From an uncultured Clostridia bacterium (GTDB lineage: Bacteria > Bacillota > Clostridia > Oscillospirales > CAG-272): a DNA stretch of 12,002 nt. Location: positions 1 to 12,002 of the forward strand of contig CAMETB010000033.1 in the NCBI GenBank assembly GCA_945936265.1. The letters run 5' to 3'. The position numbers were made by a program, and so were the translations under genes. The notes under the pieces are model-generated. The model ran no database searches and had not been told where the DNA came from. It saw only the letters and a list, made by a program, of their open reading frames with translations. Of the stretch, positions 1 to 6,546 are shown piece after piece. Each line of letters opens with the position of its first letter. Position 1 is the stretch's first letter.

Positions 1-1
1 G

Positions 2-487
2 ATAAACTGTACCGTCACACATATAACCAATAAAGAAGTTGATGACGGTTGCTATCTTACCATAACCTTCAAAAGCGGTGCTGTTGCCTTTGTCGAGGTG
101 GGAACATATAACTTTATAGCTCTTCCGAGATTCTATATGAAGGCTGAAAAGGGAACCGCAATAATCACCGACTGGCGTGAAAAGGCAAAAGTTGTGAAGT
201 GCAAGTACTGGCACGAAAGTGATGTATTGCCGGTTCAGACCGCCGCAGGACTCACAAAGACGATGGCTCCGAGGGACAGCATAACCGTTGACGAGTACGA
301 AGTAGACATACCAAAGTCCGATGTGCACGATTTTTACCGCAATTTCTGTGCGGCAATAGACGGCAGGACAAAACAGATGGTAACGCACGACCAAATGCGC
401 CTCGATATGAAGATAATGGAGTACGCCTTTAAGTCCGCAGAACTTAATCAGACGGTAAAGTTTGACGAAAAACTCCGCAAATTTTAG
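2..487 (+). CDS. Gfo/Idh/MocA-family oxidoreductase, C-terminal part (5' end outside window)
   Basis: The reading frame is open from base 2 to the TAG at 485-487, giving about 161 residues with the N-terminus cut off by the window edge. The GTG at 98 lies inside the frame and is not a believable start, because the frame continues upstream with the same protein character. The visible part looks like the C-terminal alpha/beta domain of NAD(P)-dependent sugar or inositol dehydrogenase-like proteins: an antiparallel sheet region (ITFKSGAVAFVEVGTYNF), then a C-terminal helix with a spaced pattern ending in MEYAFKSAELNQTVKFD, typical of this family. The Rossmann nucleotide-binding domain and the catalytic EKP-type motif would lie upstream and are not seen. 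Substrate cannot be assigned. A strong terminator follows, so it is a separate unit from the heat-shock operon. Family assignment is by recognition of the C-terminal pattern only and is moderately sure. Confidence 0.7.
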   Translation: MNCTVTHITNKEVDDGCYLTITFKSGAVAFVEVGTYNFIALPRFYMKAEKGTAIITDWREKAKVVKCKYWHESDVLPVQTAAGLTKTMAPRDSITVDEYEVDIPKSDVHDFYRNFCAAIDGRTKQMVTHDQMRLDMKIMEYAFKSAELNQTVKFDEKLRKF

Positions 488-493
488 TATTTT

Positions 494-534
494 ATATCCG
501 TTTTCCGATTGATTTCGGGAGGCGGATATTTTTT
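494..534 (+). terminator. Rho-independent terminator after the oxidoreductase gene
   Basis: The arms ATATCCG (494-500) and CGGATAT (523-529) pair perfectly. The stem extends inward through TTTTCCGA and TCGGGAGG with several G-T wobbles, giving about 15 pairs around a TTGATT loop. A run of six T (529-534) follows. It begins seven bases after the stop codon and isolates the first gene from the hrcA promoter. Confidence 0.85.
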
Positions 535-624
535 GTTTTCGGTACTATTATAAATAAGGAAGAAAAAATTTAAGCACTTAAAAAAAGAGTTTGCCAAAAA
601 AATTAAAAAATTTTCAAAAACCTA

Positions 625-653
625 TTGACAAAAGTAAAAAACGGTGATATATT
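625..653 (+). promoter_or_regulatory. Sigma-A promoter of the hrcA operon
   Basis: A perfect TTGACA (625-630) is separated by 17 bases from TATATT (648-653). The DNA just upstream (about 560-620) is rich in A and T tracts, as in an UP element. The expected transcription start is near 660, which places the CIRCE operator right at the start of the leader, as is usual for class I heat-shock operons. Confidence 0.8.
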
Positions 654-665
654 TATATATGTAAT

Positions 666-692
666 TTAGCAGTCAAACAAAAAGAGTGCTAA
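666..692 (+). promoter_or_regulatory. CIRCE operator (HrcA binding site), one mismatch
   Basis: The left arm TTAGCAGTC (666-674), a 9-base spacer (675-683) and the right arm GAGTGCTAA (684-692) match the CIRCE consensus TTAGCACTC-N9-GAGTGCTAA at 17 of 18 arm positions. The single change is G instead of C at 672, giving a G-G mismatch opposite 686. The right arm is perfect. Its place between the promoter and hrcA is the classic one for autoregulation by HrcA. The spacer is AT-rich, as is common. Confidence 0.95.
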
Positions 693-716
693 ACGAACAA
701 AAGGGAGGAATAAAAA

Positions 717-1796
717 ATGGATTTCGATACAGGCGAACTCAGTGAGAGAAAAAAACTGATTCTCAAATCTATTATCGAAGCGCATATCAAACTCGGCGAG
801 CCGGTCGGCTCAAAGTATCTTATGCAGGAAGCAAATATTCCGTATTCCTCCGCAACTATAAGAAATGAAATGGCGGAACTTGAAGAGCTTGGGTATCTCG
901 AACAGCCGCACACTTCGGCAGGGCGTGTTCCGTCAGAACTCGGGTACAGATTTTATGTCGATTCTCTTGTACAAGAGTACGATATGACGACAAAAGAGGC
1001 AGCGGAACTCAACAAAATGCTCTCTGTCAAAATGTCCGAGATTGACAAGATACTTGATAACGCAACGAAAGTGGCTTCGGCAATAACGAACTACACGGCG
1101 CTTTCCCTGCGCCCCCGTCCCTCAAGTATAATGATAAAACGGTACGAAACGGTTTATCTTGACAGTCGCAGTTTCGTGCTTATCATGATAGCCTCGGCAC
1201 AGGATACAGTCAAAACCAAAAATGTAAAGCTTCCGTTTGATGTAACCAAGGATGATATAGCAAAACTCTCCGAGGTGTTAAACGATGTGCTTGCAGGTGT
1301 CAGCGTAGACAATATCAACATATCGCTTATGATGCGTATGGAGAGTGAAATGCCCGGATGCCCCGAACTTGTCGGTATAGTCGTAAAGAGCATTTACGAG
1401 ACAATGAACGAACTCGGCTCTGAAATAAAATTTGAGGGCGTCAACAGGCTTTTGCAATATCCCGAATATAAGGATATCGACAAACTTCAGAAGATGCTTT
1501 CCGCAATTGAGGATAAGGACGACATAGTAAAAGCTGTAAGTACCATAGATCAGAGCGACGATGAAACAAAAGTTTTCATAGGCTCCGAAAATATGGTTAA
1601 GATAATGGATGATTCAACCTTGATCTATAAGAACCTTAAGCTCAACGGTAAAACGATAGGGGCGATAGGCATAATAGGACCTTGCCGTATGGATTATTCA
1701 AAAGTTCTTTCGACGATAGATAAACTCTCCGACGAGATAAATCATCTCTCAGAGAATAATTTACTGCCGGGAGCTTTGAGGGAGGATAAGGATTAG
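717..1796 (+). CDS. hrcA: HrcA heat-inducible transcription repressor
   Basis: This is the repressor of class I heat-shock genes. In known systems it binds CIRCE as a dimer and depends on the GroEL chaperonin to stay active, so heat-damaged protein titrates the chaperonin and relieves repression. The 359-residue product is close to the usual family length of about 340-350. An N-terminal winged helix-turn-helix covers roughly residues 8-85, with the family signature around 29-80: EPVGSK, then SSATIRNEMAELEELGYLEQ and HTSAGRVPSELGYRFYVD. The rest is the GAF-like and dimerisation region, ending NLLPGALREDKD. ATG 717 is preceded by AGGGAGGA (702-709) at good spacing. It is the first gene of the operon, directly behind the CIRCE site it should bind. 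grpE starts eight bases after its stop. Confidence 0.97.
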   Translation: MDFDTGELSERKKLILKSIIEAHIKLGEPVGSKYLMQEANIPYSSATIRNEMAELEELGYLEQPHTSAGRVPSELGYRFYVDSLVQEYDMTTKEAAELNKMLSVKMSEIDKILDNATKVASAITNYTALSLRPRPSSIMIKRYETVYLDSRSFVLIMIASAQDTVKTKNVKLPFDVTKDDIAKLSEVLNDVLAGVSVDNINISLMMRMESEMPGCPELVGIVVKSIYETMNELGSEIKFEGVNRLLQYPEYKDIDKLQKMLSAIEDKDDIVKAVSTIDQSDDETKVFIGSENMVKIMDDSTLIYKNLKLNGKTIGAIGIIGPCRMDYSKVLSTIDKLSDEINHLSENNLLPGALREDKD

Positions 1797-1803
1797 AGCA
1801 GAG

Positions 1804-2364
1804 ATGGAAAACGAAAAAGTAAAAGATACAGAAGAAAATAAAGAAACAAAAGAGGAAATCAAAGAGGGGAATGAAAAAGTTTCCCCGGAAAGTACCGAAA
1901 AGGAAGATCCGGACAAGGAACTTGAAGAAGCGAAGAAAAAAGCATCCGAACTTGAAAACAAATGTAAGGAAACAAACGATAAGTATCTTCGTATTATGGC
2001 AGAGTATGATAACTTCAGAAAGCGTACCGCCAAGGAGCGCGACGGCATATACAAAGAGGCTTATTCCGATGCGATAAAACAGATTTTACCTCTTATCGAC
2101 AACATGGAGCGCGCATCCGCATACAAAGACGGAGACGAGCTTGCAAAGGGTGTCGGAATGATAGTATCGTCAATATCTGATACACTCAAAAAGATGGGCG
2201 TTTGCGAGATAGAGACAAAAACGTTTGATCCGAAACTTCATAACGCCGTTATGCATGTTGAGGACGAAAATCTCGGCGAGGGCGAAATAGTCGAGGTGTT
2301 CCAGAAGGGCTATATGCTCGGGGATAAAGTGATAAGACACGCCATGGTAAAAGTAGCAAATTAA
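1804..2364 (+). CDS. grpE: GrpE, nucleotide exchange factor for DnaK
   Basis: GrpE dimers release ADP from DnaK and so restart the Hsp70 cycle in the cytoplasm. The product is 186 residues. The N-terminus (1-38) is highly charged and low in complexity, followed by a long coiled-coil helix (about 38-80) with the family segment YLRIMAEYDNFRKRTAKE, and then the beta domain with the GrpE signature at about 140-183 (FDPKLHNAVMHVEDENLGEG, then VFQKGYMLGDKVIRHAMVKV). It lies between hrcA and dnaK, seven bases after hrcA and 36 before dnaK. The start is slightly uncertain: the best Shine-Dalgarno sequence (GAGGGAGG, 1778-1785) is 18 bases before ATG 1804, further than normal. The only possible in-frame alternative downstream of the TGA at 1777 is a non-standard ATT at 1792. 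Confidence 0.97.
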   Translation: MENEKVKDTEENKETKEEIKEGNEKVSPESTEKEDPDKELEEAKKKASELENKCKETNDKYLRIMAEYDNFRKRTAKERDGIYKEAYSDAIKQILPLIDNMERASAYKDGDELAKGVGMIVSSISDTLKKMGVCEIETKTFDPKLHNAVMHVEDENLGEGEIVEVFQKGYMLGDKVIRHAMVKVAN

Positions 2365-2400
2365 AAATTAACATATTATTCTAAAAGGGGGATAATTATT

Positions 2401-4227
2401 ATGTCAAAGATTATAGGTATTGATTTAGGTACAACAAATTCATGTGTTGCGGTATATGAGGGCGGCGAGCCTGTAGTAATACCGAATCCCGAAGGAGCAA
2501 GAACAACTCCGTCAGTCGTTGCATTTTCAAAGAATGGTGAAAGAATGGTAGGTCAGGTTGCAAAACGCCAGGCAATTACCAACCCGGAGAGAACAGTCAG
2601 CAGTATAAAGAGAAAAATGGGCAGTGACTACAAGGTCACCATAGACGGAAAGTCATACACTCCTCAGGAGATTTCCGCAATGATTCTTCAAAAACTCAAA
2701 GCCGATGCGGAGGCATATCTCGGCACGAAGATAACGGAGGCGGTAATAACTGTTCCGGCATACTTCTCAGATGCGCAAAGACAGGCAACCAAGGACGCAG
2801 GTAAAATCGCAGGACTTGATGTAAAGAGAATTATAAACGAGCCGACCGCGGCAGCGCTTGCATTCGGTATGGATAAGGAAGAGAACCAGAAGATAATGGT
2901 ATTCGACCTCGGCGGCGGTACATTCGATGTATCATTGCTTGAAATAAGCGACGGTGTGTTTGAAGTTCTTGCAACCGCAGGTAATAACCACCTCGGTGGC
3001 GACGACTTCGATAACAGAATAATCGACTGGATAGCAGATCAGTTCAAGGCTGAAAACGGCATTGATCTGAGACAGGATAAGATGGCACTTCAGAGACTTA
3101 AAGAGGCAGCCGAGAAAGCAAAGATAGAACTCTCGGGCGTACCTTCGTCCAACATTAACCTTCCGTTCATCACAGCCGACGCAACGGGACCGAAGCACTT
3201 TGAAGCAACTCTTACAAGAGCAAAATTCAATGAACTCACGGCAGATCTTGTAGAAGCCACCATGACTCCTACAAAGCAGGTTCTTAAAGATGCGGGACTT
3301 ACCGTATCTCAGGTAGATAAGGTACTTCTTGTCGGCGGTTCTTCAAGAATACCCGCAGTTCAGGAAGCGCTCAAAGCATTTATAGGCAAAGAACCGTTTA
3401 AGGGAATCAACCCCGATGAATGTGTCGCAATAGGCGCGGCAATTCAGGGCGGTGTTCTCGGCGGCGATGTAAAGGACCTTTTGCTCCTTGACGTAACTCC
3501 TTTGTCACTCGGTATCGAAACTCTCGGCGGCGTATGCACCAAGATAATTGAGAGAAACACAACCATACCGGTAAAGAAGAGCCAGATATTCTCAACCGCG
3601 GCAGACGGTCAGACCTCCGTACAGATTCACGTACTTCAAGGTGAGCGTGAAATGGCGGCGGGAAATACCACGCTCGGTATGTTCTCTCTCGACGGTATCC
3701 CCGCAGCTCCGAGAGGGGTACCTCAGATTGAAGTTACATTCGATATTGATGCCAACGGTATCGTAAATGTATCCGCAACCGATAAGGGAACGGGTAAGGA
3801 ACAGCACATAACCATAACTTCCTCGACCAATATGAGCAAGGAAGATATAGACCGTGCGGTAAACGAGGCGGCTAAATATGCGGACGAGGATAAGAAGGCA
3901 AAGGAAGCCGTTGAGATAAAGAATAATGCGGAAAATCTCGTATTTCAGTCCGAAAAGACTCTTAACGAGCTCGGAGACAAGGTAAGCGAGAGCGAAAAGA
4001 CTGAGGTTAAAAACGCAATAGATAAACTTAAGGAAACCTTAAAAGGTAACAACACCGACGCTATAAAGGCGGATACCGAGGCTCTTGAAAAAGCATTCTA
4101 CGCAATAAGCGAGAAACTTTACAAAGACGCAGGCGCACAGCCGGGAGCAAATGCGGGAGCAGGACCCGAACAGGGTGCCGACGGGACTTATTATAATACC
4201 GATTACGAAGACAAAACCGGCAAATAA
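2401..4227 (+). CDS. dnaK: DnaK, Hsp70 molecular chaperone
   Basis: DnaK is the ATP-driven Hsp70 that binds exposed hydrophobic peptides, working with DnaJ (which stimulates hydrolysis) and GrpE (exchange). The 608-residue product has the usual Gram-positive length. The nucleotide-binding domain (1-358) shows the phosphate-1 motif IGIDLGTTNSCVAV (5-18), FDLGGGTFDVSLLEI (168-182) and the adenosine motif VGGSSRIPAVQ (311-321). The inter-domain linker DLLLLDVTPLSLGIET is at 359-373. The substrate-binding beta domain runs to about 475, then comes the helical lid, and a Gly/Ala-rich tail starts near 577. The tail ends TYYNTDYEDKTGK and lacks the EEVD-like acidic end often seen in the family. ATG 2401 has a strong AGGGGG (2386-2391) at nine bases. 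A large stem-loop separates it from dnaJ. Confidence 0.99.
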   Translation: MSKIIGIDLGTTNSCVAVYEGGEPVVIPNPEGARTTPSVVAFSKNGERMVGQVAKRQAITNPERTVSSIKRKMGSDYKVTIDGKSYTPQEISAMILQKLKADAEAYLGTKITEAVITVPAYFSDAQRQATKDAGKIAGLDVKRIINEPTAAALAFGMDKEENQKIMVFDLGGGTFDVSLLEISDGVFEVLATAGNNHLGGDDFDNRIIDWIADQFKAENGIDLRQDKMALQRLKEAAEKAKIELSGVPSSNINLPFITADATGPKHFEATLTRAKFNELTADLVEATMTPTKQVLKDAGLTVSQVDKVLLVGGSSRIPAVQEALKAFIGKEPFKGINPDECVAIGAAIQGGVLGGDVKDLLLLDVTPLSLGIETLGGVCTKIIERNTTIPVKKSQIFSTAADGQTSVQIHVLQGEREMAAGNTTLGMFSLDGIPAAPRGVPQIEVTFDIDANGIVNVSATDKGTGKEQHITITSSTNMSKEDIDRAVNEAAKYADEDKKAKEAVEIKNNAENLVFQSEKTLNELGDKVSESEKTEVKNAIDKLKETLKGNNTDAIKADTEALEKAFYAISEKLYKDAGAQPGANAGAGPEQGADGTYYNTDYEDKTGK

Positions 4228-4258
4228 TAATTGACCGCATCTCTTAATAAAATTATCG

Positions 4259-4294
4259 TTTACGCCATCCGACATTTTTGCCGGGTGGCGTAAA
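4259..4294 (+). other. Stem-loop between dnaK and dnaJ, possible mRNA processing or stabilising element
   Basis: Arms TTTACGCCATCCG (4259-4271) and CGGGTGGCGTAAA (4282-4294) pair over 13 positions with one G-T wobble. After one A-C mismatch, two more pairs close a TTTT loop (4275-4278). It is followed by AAGTGG rather than a T run, so it does not look like an intrinsic terminator. It lies in the 111-base gap between dnaK and dnaJ. Structures here could protect the upstream dnaK message or mark a cleavage site, which would give more DnaK than DnaJ; that role is inferred. Confidence 0.7.
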
Positions 4295-4312
4295 AGTGGA
4301 ATAAGAGAAAAA

Positions 4313-4326
4313 CGGAAGAAATTCCG
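4313..4326 (+). other. Small GAAA-tetraloop hairpin just upstream of the dnaJ ribosome binding site
   Basis: CGGAA (4313-4317), the loop GAAA (4318-4321) and TTCCG (4322-4326) form a perfect 5-pair stem capped by a GNRA-type tetraloop. The dnaJ Shine-Dalgarno sequence AGAGGGG (4327-4333) begins at the next base. A stable stem stacked against the ribosome binding site could influence dnaJ translation. Such a short hairpin could also be chance. Confidence 0.45.
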
Positions 4327-4338
4327 AGAGGGGTATAT

Positions 4339-5475
4339 ATGGCAGACAAAGAAGATTATTATAAAACGCTTGGCGTCGACAAAAACGCCAGCGCCGATGA
4401 GATAAAGAAAGCGTATCGTACGCTTGCAAAGAAATATCACCCCGATATGAACCCGGGAGATAAGGCTGCAGAACAGAAATTCAAAGAGATAAACGAGGCT
4501 TACGGAGTACTCTCCGATCCCGACAAAAAAGCAAAGTACGATCAGTACGGTCATGCGGCGTTTGACGGTTCGACGGGCTTCGGCAGCGGCGGTTTCAGTG
4601 GCTTTGGCGGATTTGACGGCTTTGATATGGGCGATATATTTTCCTCGTTCTTCGGTGGCGGCGGACATTCTTCGTCATCGCAAAGAGCAAATGCACCGAT
4701 ACCGGGCGATGACATAGGCGTAAGGGTTATTTTGTCGTTTGAGGAAGCCGTATTCGGATGCAAAAAAGAAGTTTCTTATGCAAGAATACAGAAATGTGAC
4801 GACTGTGCAGGTACCGGCGCCGCAAAAGGTACGAGTGCCGAAAAGTGTACTAAATGCGGCGGCAGCGGCACTATAAGAGTACAGCAGAGGACCGCATTCG
4901 GAGTTATGCAATCTACGCGCGCGTGCCCGGACTGTAACGGAACCGGTAAGATAATCAAGACTCCCTGCCCTAACTGTCGTGGCAAGGGCATGGTTAAGAT
5001 AAACAAAAAGCTTGAGGTAACCATACCTGCCGGCATAGATGACGGACAGAGAATAGCCCTTCGTTCACAGGGTAACGAAGGCAGAAACGGCGGACCTGCC
5101 GGAGATCTTATAATTCAGGTATCGGTCCGTCCTCACGCAGTGTTTGAAAGGGACGGCTACGACCTTTACTGCGAGGTGCCGATAACTTTTGCCGAGGCGG
5201 CACTCGGAGCGACGATAAAAATACCTACTCTTGAGGGTACTATGGATTACAATATTCCCGAGGGAACTCAGACGGGTACGGTATTCACATTAAAACAAAA
5301 GGGTGTTACCAACGTAAATTCAAAGGGCAGAGGCAATCTGTACGTCAAGGCTGTAGTTGAAACGCCGAAAAATCTTAGTGAGGAACAGAAGAAGATTCTT
5401 CGCTCATTTGCAGAGAGTTGTCAGGAAAAGAACTTTTCAAAAAGAAGCAGTTTCTTCAGCCGCTTCAAGAAATGA
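4339..5475 (+). CDS. dnaJ: DnaJ, Hsp40 co-chaperone
   Basis: DnaJ delivers substrates to DnaK and triggers its ATPase. The 378-residue product has the full type I layout. The J domain (about 5-70) has the HPD triad at 34-36. A Gly/Phe-rich region follows (about 74-110). The zinc-binding region has all four CxxCxGxG repeats: CDDCAGTG (153), CTKCGGSG (170), CPDCNGTG (196) and CPNCRGKG (210). The C-terminal substrate-binding domains run to about 345, with the motif GDLIIQVSVRPH (256-266 region). ATG 4339 follows AGAGGGG (4327-4333). It is the fourth gene of the HrcA-controlled operon, and its stop codon overlaps the ribosome binding site of the next gene, so translation of the two is probably coupled. 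Confidence 0.99.
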   Translation: MADKEDYYKTLGVDKNASADEIKKAYRTLAKKYHPDMNPGDKAAEQKFKEINEAYGVLSDPDKKAKYDQYGHAAFDGSTGFGSGGFSGFGGFDGFDMGDIFSSFFGGGGHSSSSQRANAPIPGDDIGVRVILSFEEAVFGCKKEVSYARIQKCDDCAGTGAAKGTSAEKCTKCGGSGTIRVQQRTAFGVMQSTRACPDCNGTGKIIKTPCPNCRGKGMVKINKKLEVTIPAGIDDGQRIALRSQGNEGRNGGPAGDLIIQVSVRPHAVFERDGYDLYCEVPITFAEAALGATIKIPTLEGTMDYNIPEGTQTGTVFTLKQKGVTNVNSKGRGNLYVKAVVETPKNLSEEQKKILRSFAESCQEKNFSKRSSFFSRFKK

Positions 5476-5481
5476 GGAAAA

Positions 5482-6411
5482 ATGAAAGACGGGCAGTGGA
5501 TAAGAATAAAAGTAACATCCGGAGTTGAAAATCTCGACACGGTCTCGGCCATAATGAGTATGATATCAAACGGGCTTCAGATAGAGGACTATTCAGATAT
5601 AGACAAGCAAATACTCGACGGAGTGTACGGAGATCTGATAGACGAAAGCGTTCTTAAGGCAGACAGGACGCACGCCTCGGTTTCCGCATATGTTCCCGCC
5701 GACAAGCCGACGGATCATTACACTCTTTATATAAAAGAGCGTCTTGATGCGGCAGGTGTGGAAGCAAATATCGAACTTATTCCTCTTTGTGAAGAGGACT
5801 GGGCAAACTCATGGAAACAATACTATAAACCGATAAAAATCGGCGAGCGTCTTGTTGTCGTTCCCATGTGGGAGGATTATTCCGCCGCCGAGGGTGAGAT
5901 TATAGTAAAGATGGATCCCGGAATGGCGTTTGGCACGGGTACGCACGAGACAACGCGACTTTGCGCAACAATGCTTGAAAAATATGTAACCAAAGACTCA
6001 ACCGTTCTGGATGTAGGTTGCGGTAGCGGAATACTTGCAATATGCGCCTCAAAACTCGGCGCAAAGGAATGTTACGCATACGATATAGATCCGGTTGCCG
6101 TCAAGGTGGCAAATGAGAATATAAAGGACAATGGCGTGACGAACATTGATTGCGAGGTTTCCGATCTTTTGCATGATGTCAGAAAAATCAGGTATAATGT
6201 AATAACAGCCAATATAGTTGCCGATATTATAATCCGTCTTTTACCCGATATAAAAGATTTTATGGATGAAAATTCCGTCCTTATAATTTCCGGCATTATT
6301 GACGAAAGATGCGGGGACGTGTACGAATCCATAGAGAAAAACGGATTTTTCAAGGTTGACGAAGCGCATGAAAACGGCTGGTGCGCGATAACCTTAAAAT
6401 ATTCAGAATAA
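5482..6411 (+). CDS. prmA: Ribosomal protein L11 methyltransferase
   Basis: PrmA is a SAM-dependent enzyme that trimethylates amino groups of ribosomal protein L11. The product is 309 residues, as usual. The N-terminal half is the L11-recognition domain with the family linker segment EEDWANSWKQYYKPIKIG (104-121). The catalytic domain carries MDPGMAFGTGTHETTRLC (144-161), SAM motif I VLDVGCGSGILAI (175-187), an acidic residue after strand 2 (YDIDP, 200-204) and the motif IV segment NIVADII (244-250). ATG 5482 is six bases after the dnaJ stop, and its ribosome binding site TGAGGAAA contains that stop codon, which fits translational coupling. prmA directly after dnaJ is the common Firmicutes order. 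A strong terminator follows, making this the last gene of the heat-shock operon. Confidence 0.97.
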   Translation: MKDGQWIRIKVTSGVENLDTVSAIMSMISNGLQIEDYSDIDKQILDGVYGDLIDESVLKADRTHASVSAYVPADKPTDHYTLYIKERLDAAGVEANIELIPLCEEDWANSWKQYYKPIKIGERLVVVPMWEDYSAAEGEIIVKMDPGMAFGTGTHETTRLCATMLEKYVTKDSTVLDVGCGSGILAICASKLGAKECYAYDIDPVAVKVANENIKDNGVTNIDCEVSDLLHDVRKIRYNVITANIVADIIIRLLPDIKDFMDENSVLIISGIIDERCGDVYESIEKNGFFKVDEAHENGWCAITLKYSE

Positions 6412-6416
6412 AGTAT

Positions 6417-6459
6417 AAAAGCCATTATGTGCGAAAAAACGACACGTGACGGCTTTTTT
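6417..6459 (+). terminator. Rho-independent terminator closing the heat-shock operon
   Basis: Arms AAAAGCCATTATGTG (6417-6431) and CACGTGACGGCTTTT (6443-6457) form about 15 positions of stem with one A-C mismatch and two G-T wobbles, around an A-rich loop. A run of six T is at 6454-6459. It starts five bases after the prmA stop. Confidence 0.9.
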
Positions 6460-6486
6460 CATTTTAACCAAATTATTTGTCGTTAC

Positions 6487-6515
6487 TTGACAAAGACCGT
6501 TTGCAATGTTATTAT
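6487..6515 (+). promoter_or_regulatory. Sigma-A promoter of rsmE
   Basis: TTGACA (6487-6492) and TATTAT (6510-6515) are separated by exactly 17 bases. The predicted transcription start near 6522 leaves a leader of about 25 bases that holds only the ribosome binding site. No CIRCE or CtsR-like operator is seen near it. Confidence 0.8.
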
Positions 6516-6534
6516 ATCAATGTAATATTTGTAT

Positions 6535-6539
6535 GGAGG
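6535..6539 (+). promoter_or_regulatory. Ribosome binding site that fixes the rsmE start at GTG 6547
   Basis: GGAGG at 6535-6539 is seven bases before GTG 6547. The longer alternative from TTG 6529 has no ribosome binding site and would read through this one, adding six residues absent from the normal family N-terminus. Confidence 0.85.
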
Positions 6540-6546
6540 CAATACC

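Noticed and set aside
98..487. GTG 98 as the start of a 129-residue gene
   Set aside because: The frame is open to the left edge and the upstream residues continue the same domain, so this is an internal valine of a truncated gene.
574..594. Second CIRCE-like element (GCACTT, spacer, GAGTTTGC) upstream of the hrcA promoter
   Set aside because: The arms match poorly and the spacing is wrong. It is likely chance in A-rich DNA.
4231..4258. TTGACC followed by TAAAAT as a promoter for dnaJ
   Set aside because: The spacer is only 11 bases, and the better-spaced hexamers are not -10-like.
4039..4668. 209-residue open frame on the minus strand across the dnaK end and dnaJ start
   Set aside because: It lies opposite well-supported genes, has no recognisable domain and its composition is that of an antisense shadow.
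6529..6546. TTG 6529 as the rsmE start
   Set aside because: No ribosome binding site precedes it, and the GGAGG for GTG 6547 lies within this extension.
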